From contig JAJNNQ010000002.1 in assembly GCA_027886175.1 (NCBI GenBank), positions 10,970,001-11,034,000 of the forward strand: 64,000 bases of DNA, written 5' to 3'. Each line of letters starts with the position of its first letter. The first letter of the stretch is position 1. The position numbers and the translations under genes are program-made. The notes under the pieces were generated by a model that saw only the letters and a list, made by a program, of their open reading frames with translations, was not told the DNA's origin and searched no databases. Of the stretch, positions 25,021 to 38,066 are shown piece by piece. Source of the stretch: Phylloscopus collybita. Lineage: Eukaryota; Chordata; Aves; Passeriformes; Phylloscopidae.

Positions 25021-28000
25021 TGTAGATAGCTTTTGTGTTGATTTTGGGTTTAGATTGACTGATTTTAGATTTTAGTTTGGTTTTCAGTAAAAAGTAGAGT
25101 GAACCTTTCCAATGAGCCTTGTCACACTTTCACTTTTGTATGGAATATGCTTTTCCAATACCTTTGCCAGTGATTCTTTGAACAACCTAAGGCACTCATT
25201 CACGACACCAGCTGTTTCAGGCTTGCTTTGTTCACACTGCACAGTGCCAGTTCTTCCCAGCATTTCCTCTCCCCAGTCGTGTTTGTTGTCTCCAGCTTGT
25301 TCTGCTCTGGCTTGTCTCTGCACCTCCCCTGAAGAGAGGTGTTCAAACCACTACTTGGTTTCCAGAGGAGGCCTCTCCAGTGCCAGGCAGAGCCCAGGGA
25401 TTACTCTATGTTTCCTACAGGGGGCAGGAAACCTGGGCTGGGTGCTGATGTGGCTCTTCCACTTCCAGTTCCAGAATTATCTCATTCCTTTGGATATCTC
25501 TGACTGCTGCCATGCTGCAAAGTAGGCAAAATCCCTTCAGTGCTTTTGAATTTTTCCTATTGATCTGAGTGGGTTTGGGAACAAAGTTATCCAAATCTTA
25601 TGACCAATGTCCTTAATGGAACTTAAATTCCAGGTAAAAATAAATTACAATAAAAGCACCATTAGTCCCCCACCCCCAAAACCTCAGAAAGTTTTGTACA
25701 TACAGGCAACACAACCCAAATATTAATGCTGAAAGAAAATGAAAAGAACATTACACTTTTAAGATCCTCAGAATGGGAGTTGTCAGTGTAATCTCTACCT
25801 GGCCTGTCCACGTATGTGTGTCAGTTAGAAAGTCAAGCTAAATCTTTTTTTCTTTTCCAAGCCTAGCATAGTGAATGATCATTATTAAATATTTCTTTCT
25901 ATTCTTCTGGTGCAGTGTGACTCTAGATCTTGTTTAGAGTACAGTAGCAAACCGCTGAAGGAAATACAAGGTCATTATAGCTCTTTCTGTGATCTTTTGT
26001 GCCAGGAGGTGACACACTTTACACAGGAGGTGATTTTCACTTCACACAGCCCCTGAGACTTTGATGGGGCTATTATTCATATACTACGAGCAGAGAGCTG
26101 AGGATCAGATAAACTTCAGTGTAGTCAAGTTTATAAACTTATTTTAGATTCTCTACTAGAAACACACCGTCTCAGGAGCAACAACACTTTTCAGAACACT
26201 TTTCAAACCTAACTGACTTCATTTGCAGCAGTGAGTGCTCAGTTTTGGAAAATCTGTCCCCATATGACCCAAGATGAGCAACAGAAAATGAGTAATGTAC
26301 AGTAAAGGCTACTGATGATGAAAATTTTGGTTTAAGTGAATTGCTTGGCTCCATCAAAAATGCTACTGATGCAAAGATATGGATTCTCACAGCATTTAGT
26401 TGTCTTAATGATTAAACCATCCTTTCTTGACACTTCTTTTCCATTTACCACACAACTTTGAACTTCTATATGTAATAAGGCAAGAAGCCAATTTGCAGCA
26501 CACTCATTTCCTGCGTAATCCTAATTCATTTTTCAGCCACTGCTTGCCTTTGTACTGAAGGAAACAGGTTCTTAGGGAAAAAAAAATCTATTTTAGGTAA
26601 ATCATAAAGATAAGCCTGTATGAAGAAGTCTGGCAGTCATTGGGATCATCTAATTCCTCAACACGTGTAGATCAGACTCATTTCACCCAATTTTAGGTAT
26701 CTAACTCTGAATAAGTCCTTTAGGCTCTAATTTTCTTTCAGAGTTGTTGGGGAAAAGTCTGGCTAATCTGTCCAAAAGTCTTTTCAGGGATGTCAAAATG
26801 CTTGATTCTCTCCACGAACTATAAAACAGAGTTGATAAAACTCTTAGTTTGTACTTAAGCATATAGTACTTACATACCCATCAACTCCCAGCTGGTCTCT
26901 CCTTTTCTCTGTTTAATTTCTCTCAATCTCTGTGTTTTCTCCTGTTCAGGTGTCTTTGTCTAGCTCTTACCCAAAGAATCTTTCATCTCTACCTTTTTGG
27001 TAAATCTCCCAAGAAATCTGTAAGCCATCTCCTCAAGACCCCTCGCATTTCACTGACCTCTGAAAAGAGTAAGGACTTCAAAAGCTGTTACCCTATAGAT
27101 ATCCAAATCTCTATGGCATTTGGTGATGAGAACATTTTTGGATCATACACTTGGATCATCTTTCTGAGACCTCTCAAGGTCACAGCGCCAGTTTTTTCCA
27201 GCTGTTCATTCTCCATCTAGAGGGCAAAAATTCTGTGCCTGGCAAGAAAAACAGATCTACCAACCTGTCTTCAATTATCATATTATAGGAGCCTTACTGC
27301 AACTTCTCTTTTTTTTAAATTATTTTTTACATTACAATAAAAGTGTCTTTTTTCTCATAATATCACTCTGTGCAACTGCTGAATATCTTTCTTTTTAATG
27401 CCTCCCCTGCTTCCTTCTCAAAAAAAGTATCCTTTAGCAGAAAATTGACTTGGACAATCTCATTTTTGAACTCATAATGCTATTATCAGCTGAAATCAGG
27501 GACAACCAAACTTATCTGTTTTGCTATATCAGCTACAGATAATAAATTATCATTAGAAACAAAATATATTTTCTGCAATTATGTATTCATAAGCTGCACT
27601 GAGACAGGAATAGATACAGAATTGATACAAGATTAGTCCTAAAGGAGAGTAGGGGGCTATAAGGCATTTCCTGGGGTTATGACCTGTGCCATGGGAATGC
27701 ACATGCCCTGTGGCTAATGAGGGCTGGGGGACATGCATGAGCACAGCCCCCTCTTCCCGCTTTGCTCATTAGCCTCTATCTCTGGGGAGAGGGGAGGAAG
27801 GGGGGAGAAGTACCCAAACAAACAAAGGAAGTTTTAACCCCAGCAGACTGTACTATTTAAGGTTTCATAAAGCACTTTGAAGCACTAACAAGGAAGTTCC
27901 TAAGCAAACAAATACTGTTATTGTATTGAAAACGTTGCTAAGTTGATGTGGCTCTGCTCATGATCTGAAGCTGCCTTGACCAAGGAGTCATGTTTGGTGG

Positions 28001-30790
28001 GAAGGGTACAAAAGCAAAAAAGGAAATTATACATACAAATGAACACAAATTCTATGTGTTCTGCTAGAGTATATAAACAAGTGATTAAAAAGTTGGAGTT
28101 GTTTATTTAGTGAATTTTAAGGTAATATATTGCAATAAAGTAGTGCTTACCCAGAAAGCCAAAACAGCTAAAGGTGATGTAAGTCACAGTAAAGCTGACA
28201 CACAGGCAAATGAAGAAATTCTACAAACTTGAAAAACTTCGCAGTATCAAGCATCCACATTTTTGAACCATTCTTAGAAATTGGTAAAACTTGAGTCCTG
28301 TGATTTTTACAGGGCAATGAAAACAGGACAGAAATAAAAAAAAAAAAAAAGAATTTTCCCTTGAAAGATGCCTTCTAGATTAATTCATAATTTTGGTAAA
28401 GACATAAATAAAAAAACCCACTTCAACAAATCATACTGTTTCCCTTGTTTTCTTAATTCCAGCACCTATTCTCTGTAACTAAATCATCCAGTCCCTGTAA
28501 TCCATAATGCACAGAATTCTACTGACATCTGTGCTCCTTAATTTGTGATGGTGATTGTACCCGTGTGAGCTTACAACAAAACCATGGTATTGATTTGCAA
28601 ACACTGATAGTTGGGTTGAATGCTCTCAAATTTTTTGAATATGTACATTTCATCATAAATAATAGAAATAAACAAAATAGGCTGATAAAAGGAAGGAATA
28701 AGTAAATTTCCTGAGTTTTCAGAAAAAAAATTAAAAGTATAAAAAGAAAAAAATAAATCTAGAGACATAGAACAGATCCTAATAAATCTGCAGGAAGCAC
28801 AAGTGATAAAACCCAGGAGAAAAATCTCCCCATAATATTTAGTTTTCAACTGGAAGTTCCAAACATTTATAGATATATAAATTTATATATACACATCCTG
28901 GAAGATTTTGCAGAGTATTTTGCTAGTTGCTGTAGTATTGAAAGAACTAGATGAATTTTCAATTGAAAAAATCTTATTCATTGCATTACAGAGGAATCTA
29001 TCAGAATTGAAGTCATTACATTCACCGAGAATTTTAACCATTAATTTTATTTGTGAGAATGTTTTTCCTAGGAATACCTGTGATTTATATTTTCCTCTGA
29101 ATTGCTATGGAAAAGGGAAAGTGTTTGAGAAAGTTCATGTGCTTATTCATTTTTTAAAATATTTTAAAGATTGCCTGTACTCTTAGGTGTAAGTCTTGAA
29201 TATATCCATTGCTTTTGGGGCTAATCCTTTACAGGTGAACAAAGATTTCTACACCCTTACAGAAAGTTTAGTGCTTCATGCAACTAAACCATTTCACCAA
29301 CAAGCTGTTTAGAATGGTATTAAGAATTCTGAATATTCAGCATTAAACCCAAGAACTTGCATTTGTTAAAAGAGGAATTTCTGTAGTTATCCAGCTGTAG
29401 TAAATACTTTTTAAAAGACCATTCCCTCCTGGATAGAACCCTAGGATTTATTAATAAGAATTGCAGGTCTCAAAATTCACTTAGAGAATGCATTGGTGAT
29501 GTTGGCAGGGGCTCTCTATATGGATAGAATTCCTGCAGACTCCATTTTCCACTTGACTCATAGATCACAGTGATCACCCTCAAAGGCAATGTTTTGAGAA
29601 ACAGCCAGTTGTGCTGAGGGCTGTAGGACTAATCAATACGTAGCAGTTTCTAGGGAAATTTAATATCCTAAGACAAGCATCTTCCTGCAAAAATTCTTTG
29701 GACAAAAATTTTATTTTCAAAAAGTCAATGTAAATATTTGCACGCTGCAATCAAGAAGCTCGTAGCTTTTGAGATTTGTTTCTTAGCTGTAACAACTTCA
29801 ACTTGTTCAGGTTCCTGAAAGCCACTATAACATCTCAAATCCTTCCATTATTCATTTTAAATTGCATTTGAAACCATCTTTAGGATTTATTTCTCTGCTT
29901 TTTCTTTGACTTTTCACAAAAAATGTTCTGGGAAAAATGAGAATTAACACATTCCCAACACATACTACTAAATAAAGTACCTCTCAAGAGTAAACCACCT
30001 TTGAATTTAAGGTCAGATGTGTTAAGAGTTGATTTATTTAAGTATTTTGTGACTTACATTATGAATATAAGGCCATTATACCAGCTCTTAGTAGGACTGT
30101 ATATAAGCCTTTTAAATTGTATCCTCTTTAAGATGATAGAGGAAATCTTTGCATGAATTACAGCTTCAGGCTGCCCAGAGGGAATCTGTTGCCCAGAATG
30201 TGGTTAAACTTTTTTTTAAAGTAATTCTAAGGTCTCTGAAATACAACTGATTTTTGCAGAGCTTCCTGTTCTTTTTTCTTCTATTTTAAATTGTAGTCTG
30301 TGAGATTAAGGCTCAGTTTCTAAATATCTCCAGATACCTTTCTGTTGTTGTTGAAAAAAAAAATAAATTTAGAGATCTGCCAAAAGTAATGTGACTCAAA
30401 TTTGATGGCAATACTGATTTATGAGCTTTCTGTATTCACAGCACAGAAGTAGCTTGCTGAAAATGATCTTCCACCAGTGAATTTAGGTACATTTTCTATG
30501 TGTCTCCAAGGGGGCAAAACTTTAGCAACAACAGATGCTATCAGCTTTTTTCACGTTAGCATTATTCATAAAACAAAACACTGAGTCATAAAAAAAACAA
30601 TGAAAAACCCATCACCACCACCAAGAAAACCCCAAACCAAGCCAACAAAAAACTAAACCAAACCAACAAAATAAAGTAAGTCCATTTATTTTTCTCAAGT
30701 AGTGATATTTTTCAAAAATTGGAATAACAAACTTTAAGTTTGGGTCCAAAAACTCCCGTAAGAGGTTGTGACTGTATCACTAATTATATC
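25021..30790. other. Non-coding stretch, no gene seen
   Basis: A GC-richer patch at about 25200-25525 is open for 137 codons on the plus strand from a non-ATG codon. It shows no domain and is probably a decayed repeat. The rest is AT-rich. Minor features are a G-rich purine patch at 27783-27810, an A-run near 28337-28350, a perfect 18-bp AT palindrome at 28873-28890 and a C/A-rich patch at 30600-30670. Confidence 0.5.
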
Positions 30791-30798
30791 CAAGTTTC

Positions 30799-31000
30799 CA
30801 CAGAATCCCAGAACCATAGAATCACAGAAGATGCTGATTTGTGAGGGACCCACAAGGATCATCAAGTCCATCTCCAGTCCCTGCACAGCTCCGTCCCCAC
30901 GAGTCACACCATGTGCCTGAGAGCATTGTTCAAATACTTCGTGATCTCTGCCAGGCTGGAGCTGTGACTGCCTCCCTGGGGAGCCTGTTCCAGTGCCCAA
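30799..31000 (-). mobile_element. CR1 LINE fragment, last 200 bp
   Basis: On the minus strand this is the 3' end of a CR1 element, finishing in ATTCTGTG-type 8-mers: on the plus strand, CACAGAAT and CATAGAAT variants at 30799-30829. It aligns by eye along its length with the last 200 bp of the CR1 copy at 61.8-62.5 kb, sharing GGGCACTGG, CAGGCTCCCCAGGG, CCTGGCAGAG, ACAATGCTCT, ATGGTGTGAC and GCTGTGCAGGG. The two are therefore the same or sister subfamilies. It is strongly 5'-truncated, as usual for CR1, and contains only the ORF2 tail and 3' UTR. Confidence 0.85.
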
Positions 31001-31343
31001 TTTTGAAATCTTTTGTATTTTTAATGAAAAGTTTGAGTTCAGGCACAATATATATTTACGGTAAATATAGCCTATATACTTATACATGTTTTAGAAAAGC
31101 TCTTGGCCTTGAAAATGAATGGTTATGAAAGCAGATAATGTGAGCAAAATTCCAAGTCTTTCCATTTCTTTCCTAGTTGGTAGTGAATGGTGAACTTATT
31201 TTGGAGTGAATTAATAGCATGATGCCAAGAGATTGGAATGCACAGCTTGTTAATCATCCTTTGCATGTCTCAAGCATTATCTGTAAAACTATCGTTGGGA
31301 ATGAAAAATTATTACTCATCTACCTTTAAGTCTTCACAGCTGT

Positions 31344-31376
31344 AATGTAAAGTATCAGCAAATGTAAAGTATCAGC
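31344..31376. repeat. Tandem duplication, 17-bp period
   Basis: The 16-mer AATGTAAAGTATCAGC occurs exactly at 31344-31359 and again at 31361-31376. Confidence 0.95.
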
Positions 31377-31488
31377 TACTTCATTTCTAGGGGAATTATT
31401 TTGAGCTTTCTGCAATTTCTTCAAAATTAATAAAGTTATAAAGAAGCTTGTATAATAATTAATTGCATATTTTATTTCATAATGTCCT

Positions 31489-31552
31489 ACTAAATTCTGC
31501 CATTTCATAAGTAACAAATTACTAAATTCTGCCGTTTCATAAATAACAAATT
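31489..31552. repeat. Tandem duplication of 32 bp
   Basis: Copy one (31489-31520) and copy two (31521-31552) both begin ACTAAATTCTGCC and end AACAAATT. They differ at only two bases, so this is a fairly recent slippage-type duplication. Confidence 0.95.
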
Positions 31553-32654
31553 AAAGACATGGAACTGTAGAGAATCAAACAGCTCATAATATTTCTGACT
31601 CTGTACCAAGAGCTCCCTTCATTCTGTGGGAGCGAATCAGGGACTGACAACCAACAAATCTATATTGTTTGTTGAGAAATAATATAGATATTAATTATAG
31701 ATTATAGATGTATCATTTTGGATATGAGTTCCCTTTTCAAGGGTCAAAATAACTGAAGCAGGATGAATAATCTTATCACCAGTAATAAGATGCCAGATTC
31801 ACAGATCACTTATTGAGATAGAAGTTGTTTAACTGGCAGTAAAAATAAAAGTTATAACAGATCAGGGTCTCTTTCCTGGCTAATTTTTACTGTTTGCCAA
31901 AATATTATTAACACCATTAACATTGATAGCATCGTTACCTAGGAAAATATTGGCTCAGCCTCCTCAGTATAAGATTTCACTCCCATTACACTCAAGTTAA
32001 GCTGAAGTCTTGTTTTCTTCATTTAATTGAAGTGATGATGAAGTGAAATTCATACTACAGATAAATAAAAGTCAGTCCTGTAGACCTCAGCTTGTCTCAT
32101 TGACATTTTTATACTGTGTGATTCATTTTCAGTCTAATATATACTGCCACCAGCTCTACACCACTATTTCTGATTAAAATGACAATTGCAGCATGTCTGC
32201 CTCTTCAATTCACTGAGCTTCGGAGTGGGTAATAGCATCCAAATACTGAGGAAAGACTTGTCAGGAATTTTCATTTGGCTTTTATGTAGCTGTTTCTTTC
32301 ACTTATCTGTAGTGAAAATATTAATAAAAACACAATTAATTTAAAAGGAAAAAAAGAGGCTAACAATTTTCAGCTGAAAATTAAGAATTTTTAGTCTAAG
32401 TTCAGTTTAAAATCTTTGTGTGCAATTAATTCCATGACTATATTCTCCTGTCAAATGGCACATCCCAAAATATATCACAGCATTTTCCCCCAGCTGAGAC
32501 AGTACTGTTAATACATCCTATCATAGTGCACATTTCAGAGAAGGGAATGAAAATCTGGTACAATTACAGTTCCATAAATACTATGGAACACTTCTGAGAT
32601 AATAAATTTCTTAATAAAAAATAACCAATATTTCCAGCGCTTGCCATCCTCATT

Positions 32655-32697
32655 AAAAAAAAAAAAAGAAAAAAAAAAGAAAAAAAAAAGAAAAAAG
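32655..32697. repeat. Interrupted poly-A tract
   Basis: A-runs of about 7-13 bases are separated by single G residues, giving an (A)nG pattern over about 43 bp. Confidence 0.95.
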
Positions 32698-34552
32698 GCA
32701 TTTCCAAATAAGTAAAAGATTCTGTAGTCACTATTCCCTGAAAAGAAGCCATTTTCCACAGAAATTTGGTTAGCACATGGAGATGTACCATTCTGTTATG
32801 TCTTTTGGTGGTTCAAAATATAACAGATATAAATATCCATTTTCACTAATTTTATAAACTGAATTTCCATCATAAATAATCTTGTATAAGAGTAGTCACA
32901 TTTTTCTACTTTAAATGTGTTATTTTCTTGAAAAAGATAAGTAAAGGTTGCAGAAATATTAACACAAGTGCCAATGGCAGAAATCATAAGCAATGTAGGC
33001 TATAATGGAAGTGACCTATTGATCAACCAGCCATAAAGTTAAATCATTCTTCTACACCACTTACCAATAACAAAAACATCATCAGAATTAAGGATTGTCC
33101 CACATGATTACGAATTGACATAAAACTCATGAAGATTGCAATTTTCAATACAACAATTTCATTGCAACACATAATCACCCACTCTCTAGCAGATCAGAAA
33201 AAGAAATAATTTAGTTAATGTGCAGAAAGGACAGGAGTGTTAGGATCAGAGAACTGTAATTTTGCTATCTATGCCTGTTGTTCGTTCAATACCCACTTTA
33301 TAGGAGGATTCCCCTGGTATTTCATGCTCATCATGCAATTACTGCACCTGGCAAATGGATATGAAAAAGAGAATCTCATGCTCATTGTGATCATGTTTTG
33401 TACTTTGAAGCAGGAGGCACAGTGGGACTCAGTGACTCGGAGGAAAGTTGAGAAGCTGCTATTTCTTCCAAAGGCAATAGAAAAGAACCGGATGAAAAAG
33501 TCAGAGAGGCAGAAGATAGGAAAAGCTCACACATTTTTACTAACAGACTCCCAGGATTACTATAATGCTGAGATAATAGATGGAAGCTATTGGGAATATG
33601 CTGCAATCACAAGACCTGCTCATTAAACTCCATTAAACCTTTTGTACTTTTTTTTTTGTCTATCAATAATGCAAATTAAAATTGCTTTTCAAGTAGGATT
33701 GCCCTGAGTGCACTGTTCTGCCTACTTGTCTCCTTTAAATATACATTACCAAAAATCCTAGGCAAAAGGGTCCATCATCAGAATTGTCAATTTGAATAAA
33801 ACTACACTGCAGCAATTTAACTGCTATGGTCAGGTTCAGATAGTGAATAAAATACATAAAGATATTTTGGAAGAAAATAATGAATTAAATATTGCTTTGC
33901 AGAGTTATGTTTAGTTCTTGATGTATTTAGTGATGTACTGCCACAATAAGGTCTAATAGAAAGTGTGCAATAGCTTGTCTTCTGACAACTTTGAAAAAGA
34001 ACATACTAATAAAGAGCTTAAAAGAAATATCTTCATTTGGATTATAGCTGGCCACAAAACAACTTATAAATTGCATGCAGTTTCAGCTTAATCTACAAGA
34101 CAACAACATTTGAATTCCTGAGATTTTCCTGTGAGAACTCTAAGCACAAGATACTAAAACTTTTTGCCTCTTTCTGACCAAAGAAATCTGACTTGTGTTT
34201 TGCACATTTGCTGAGATCACAATAAATCACCTTGTCATTCTCAGCCCTTCAGAAGAGACTGTTTCATCATTCAGGCAATTTGGGTAATGAATAGGGAATT
34301 AATCCATAACCTTCCATTTGTTTTTGGGGTTTTTTTTTCAGGGACAACTCTCTAATGCTGAGACTTTGTGCAGAAGTGACTTCATAATTTCCATAGTAAT
34401 TATCTATGTTTATGTGGAATCCACACAAATGTAAGTTCTGGGTTCTTTTAAGGCCTGAAAACCTTATGATACGACATGTTTCATGGAAGGTAGTTAATTC
34501 TACCTGATAGAGAGTCCTGTGTTAGGGTATTAAAGATTAAAAATTTTGTTTT
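32698..34552. other. AT-rich non-coding stretch
   Basis: A frame of 129 codons (33237-33626, plus) starts at GTG and has no recognisable domain. Its length is unremarkable for 64 kb of DNA. No other feature is seen. Confidence 0.5.
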
Positions 34553-34617
34553 CAAAACAAAACAAAACAAAACAAAACAAAACAAAAAAAAAAAAAAAAA
34601 GAAAAAAAAAAAGAAAA
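34553..34617. repeat. (CAAAA)n microsatellite followed by A17
   Basis: CAAAA units with C at 34553, 34558, 34563, 34568, 34573, 34578 and 34583 run into A17 (34584-34600). Two single G interruptions follow in a further A-run. Confidence 0.95.
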
Positions 34618-35203
34618 ACTTGATGAATCACATAATTGTCTGAGAAGCAGAACATTTTTTTTCTTTTGGATAGTAATTGTAAGGCAGTTAGTGGAGAAGA
34701 GTACAAAAGTCAGATGCATTGAAGAATTCCTCCTCTTTTTACAAAAGATGACCATAGATAATGAGATAGGATGCCCAGCAAGGTCCATTACAGTATTTAC
34801 ACTTCAAATCCCTGTTTTCAGGTTGGCTAAAACTCAAATATGACCCTAGCAAGCATGGCCCCAAAGATAGCCCTTTCCCAGTGCTGATAACAGAGCATCC
34901 TTATTTCTAAGGGACCATGAGAGCTGAACAATTCCATGAGGGAATTGGGTTGGGAATAACAGAGCGTGGGAAGTGAGATGATCCAAAGCTCCCTAGAGTG
35001 TTACTTTTGCACTACTTTTGTTTGTTTTTCAAAACTGACTGTCTTTGGAACGCATCAGCTGGTTTCAGGTCCAGAATTCACAGTATTTTACAAACATTCC
35101 AGCTTGGAAGACTTCCTAAATATTGGGCCTGATCCCTTTCTCATGACATCAACTTTGTTCATGCAGTCATGGCCTCTCTCTCTGAATAACACTAACACTG
35201 CTG

Positions 35204-35245
<42 letters not shown>

Positions 35246-35259
35246 CTCTCTCTTCACAG
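35204..35259 (+). repeat. T41 run in a 52-nt pyrimidine tract ending in CACAG
   Basis: T41 at 35205-35245 continues as alternating CT and then TTCACAG, with the AG at 35258-35259. It is the longest homopolymer in the window. Its form is that of an extreme splice acceptor, but no exon or donor of quality follows. Confidence 0.9.
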
Positions 35260-37540
35260 TAGTGGGATAGAGGAGGTTCAAGTTCTTGTTTCAGATAAAA
35301 AACCTTTCCTTCTGGCTAAGGCAGGAATTGCTACATTTGCTTAAGGATAGACACGTCTCAGCAGCAGCAGCAGTTAATTTTGACCACCACCAAGTATAGC
35401 TGTAAAACGAAGCATCGAAACATGACATGTGTCACCTGTATCACATTTACAAATCAAAAAATCTTTACTTTTGGGTGCTTCATCCATCCATAGAAGTTGA
35501 TTTTTTTTTAAGTGGTACCTTGCAACCTTTTTTATTTTTTTATTCACCACTCCACTCATTACTTTTTTATACTGAGGCTGAACAGGGACAAAAGTGTGTT
35601 TCACTGGACTTTGGGCCAAAACCGGTCTTAATACAGCTCTTGCTCAGTTGGAAAATGACAATTTTAAATCTGTGAATTTCCAAGTGTAGGGCATGGAAGG
35701 CAAGGCACTTGGAGCCAGACTATTCCAAAGCTCATCAAAAACACAGGAAAGAGGTTTTCACTCAGGCCCTTTTATACCCCTAATTCTAACACAAGCATAA
35801 TCCCAATGATTTTTAAGAAGCTGTTGAAATGTTTAAAATTAGGTTTGTGCTTACTCAGTTGAGGCCTATGGAGGCAGAACACATATACTGGAAGAAATTT
35901 TTCCATTAACATCAAACATTTTTTGCATCCCCTCCTCTATAAAAAGGAAAGGAAGAAAAGAATTGAGTAATGCTTAGTGTGACTTTCCTCCTGTGGTTTG
36001 CTTTGTTTTTCAGAGACATTCCAGAAATGTATTCCAGATGTTTTCAAATCCTTGTAACTTATTTTCCGTACTATATATAACCTTTTCTACCATATCTGTT
36101 CTCTCTCTCCCCCTTTCTTTCACTGGTTACTGTCTCTATCTTTTTCTCTTAGTAATATTAATATTTTTCTTCACTCCACATTCCAGAGGAGTTCTTTTGT
36201 ATTCTTTCAGAGGTCCCACTTGGAAACATGCTAGAAGACATATTTTTCCATGTACTAATATCTCTTGCTTTGTGAAATTATTAATTAAATAATATTTAAT
36301 TGCATTAGCTGGATTTTCATAATTGTAAAGGATATCAAGTTCTTGCTCTCAAAACACTAAATAAGCTTTTGAATATTAAATTGGCATCACATTTAGGCAC
36401 ACATGCTGTCTGATAAAACACAAATTGCAGTCTTATCCTGTACCCGCAATGTAAATTGTGTCTGAAAAAATTGTCTCTTTTGTTTAGCTCATTATAAAGC
36501 AATTGCTTAATAATTCTTTCCATAAAGGTTGCTTCAGCATTTTTTGGCAGTTTTGTTGTTGAAAAACGCTGCTGTCATGAAACAGAAAGTGGCTGTCAAG
36601 CCCTTAGAAGGAGAAAGTAATTTTAGTGAAGCCCAAGATATTTTTCCAATCATTCGGATGAACTTGGTCAACATTCCTTTCTCCACATGAACTAAACACG
36701 TGAAATTTCACCCTTCTCCTCAGGAGCTGCTGCTTGGCAATGATGTTTATTCACTCCTTCCTGAGGTTACAGTTCTGCTCCACAGAGCTGATGGGAAACT
36801 GCCACTCTCCGGTGTTATTGCTGGAAGAAAAGCGTATGGGAACGGGCCAGAGCTCCACTGGGGGTTCCAGATGCTCACTGAGAAGAAACAGATTTTTCAC
36901 AGCCCTGGAGTACCTACTCAGGACTTGTTAAAACTCTCTTTATTTAGGGTGGTGATATTTTTTCTTGGTTGACTAAGTAAAAATAGCTCACAGCGGTACT
37001 TACAACAATATCTGAGCTCCCTTTTTATTTAACAGGCAGAGAGCCAAACCTAATATGGTGTAAATCAGAGCAGCATTGACTTGCATCGACCAAGGATCCT
37101 GCCTATCACATTCTAACAAATACAGATGGCAAATGTTCATCAAAGACATCATTTTAAAAGCTTAAAGGAATAGAAGAAATCACATCATCGAGCTTTTTAC
37201 TGCAGCTGAGGACTGCCTGAATCCTGAATACAGATCTAAGTAGTGCTCCAAATGTAGTTCACTGGTGAGTGGTAGGGACTTTTGGAAAGTCAGAGGACAT
37301 TTTGAAATTGTTTACAATGTGCTTATTCTGTGGGAGAGGAAAATGCTTCAGATGAGAGATGAACTTCCACTAATCTTGAAGTTCTTTAGGATTTGGGATT
37401 TAATTATTATTACCTATTTTATCCCAATGGCTCATGAAGGGCTCATGTGAGACCAGGAATTCACTGGGGTAGTTCTTGTGCGTACGTGGAGCCTCAACTG
37501 CTAAAATCTTCAAATTACATAAAAAAACTCACCAACAGAA
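35260..37540. other. Non-coding stretch, no gene seen
   Basis: This is mostly AT-rich, with a CAG trinucleotide patch of five units near 35359-35373 and a GC-richer patch at 36715-36920. That patch is open on the plus strand from 36700 for 90 codons, without a recognisable domain; it may belong to an old repeat shared with 42.2 kb. Confidence 0.5.
36858..36890 (+). repeat. Possible old interspersed repeat, copy A
   Basis: CTGGGGGTTCCA at 36858-36869, followed 20 bases on by AGAAAC, aligns collinearly with 42281-42311. Other shared words upstream (CTCTCCGG here, CCTGTCCGG there) suggest a longer ancient homology. The family is unknown. Confidence 0.3.
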
Positions 37541-37549
37541 AACCAAACA

Positions 37550-37578
37550 CAAGCACAAACACAAACACAAACAAAAAA
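37550..37578. repeat. (ACAAAC)n microsatellite
   Basis: Four or so near-perfect CACAAA/ACAAAC hexamer units, directly upstream of the MIR-like fragment. Confidence 0.85.
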
Positions 37579-37605
37579 GAAACAGAATTCAAACCAAAAG
37601 CACAG

Positions 37606-37692
37606 AGAAATATTTTCCCCATTTTACAGGTGAAAAACTCAGATAAAGTTATTTGCCAAAGCCCAAGAGAAGACTGTGGGAAGCTCTTTAAT
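37606..37692 (-). mobile_element. MIR-like CORE-SINE fragment
   Basis: The plus strand reads CCCCATTTTACAGGTGAAAAACTC followed by GTTATTTGCCAAAGCCC in two nearby parts. This matches the well-known reverse-strand MIR core order: CCCCATTTTACAGATGAGG, then GTTAAGTGACTTGCC. It is a divergent remnant of an ancient amniote tRNA-derived SINE with neither end preserved. Confidence 0.6.
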
Positions 37693-37973
37693 CACAAAAC
37701 CTCCTTTATCCTCTAATTTAACCCCACAGATTTTTGCAATCCAGAAGGGAATACTTCATTATGAAATGAATCGATCCTGAGAAGTTTGAAAATAGAATAG
37801 CTTTGCCATGACTTGTCAAAGGCATAGTAAATACGACTCTGCAAGGAATAGTACACCACTCTGGAAGTGTGCCACCATTATGAGTTTACTTCTGAAATAA
37901 AGAAACAAGTTGCCTTTGTTCTAGGATTGAAATGTTCAAATATCAGAGCCAACATTTGTAATGTTTGGAAGGA

Positions 37974-37983
37974 GGGGGGGGGG
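37974..37983 (+). repeat. G10 run in a purine tract
   Basis: Ten G residues sit within GGAAGGAG...AAGGGAAGAAG, an unbroken purine stretch of about 30 bp. Confidence 0.9.
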
Positions 37984-38043
37984 AAGGGAAGAAGAGCTTT
38001 ATTTTGCAAATTCCATTCAAATTGAGAGTTCCAAAAGAGAGCC

Positions 38044-38066
38044 AAAAAAAAAAAAAAAAAAAAAAA
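38044..38066. repeat. A23 homopolymer
   Basis: An uninterrupted run of 23 A with no recognisable retrocopy upstream. Confidence 0.95.

Larger units (their letters stand above)
31001..32650. other. AT-rich non-coding stretch
   Basis: No gene is seen. Apart from two small tandem duplications at 31344-31376 and 31489-31552, the stretch is featureless AT-rich DNA. Confidence 0.55.

Noticed and set aside
23616..25080. Full provirus next to the LTR
   Set aside because: No primer-binding site, polypurine tract, gag/pol-like frame or second LTR is visible.
33237..33626. 129-codon plus-strand frame as a gene
   Set aside because: The start is GTG, not used that way in nuclear genes; there is no motif, and the length is expected by chance in 64 kb.
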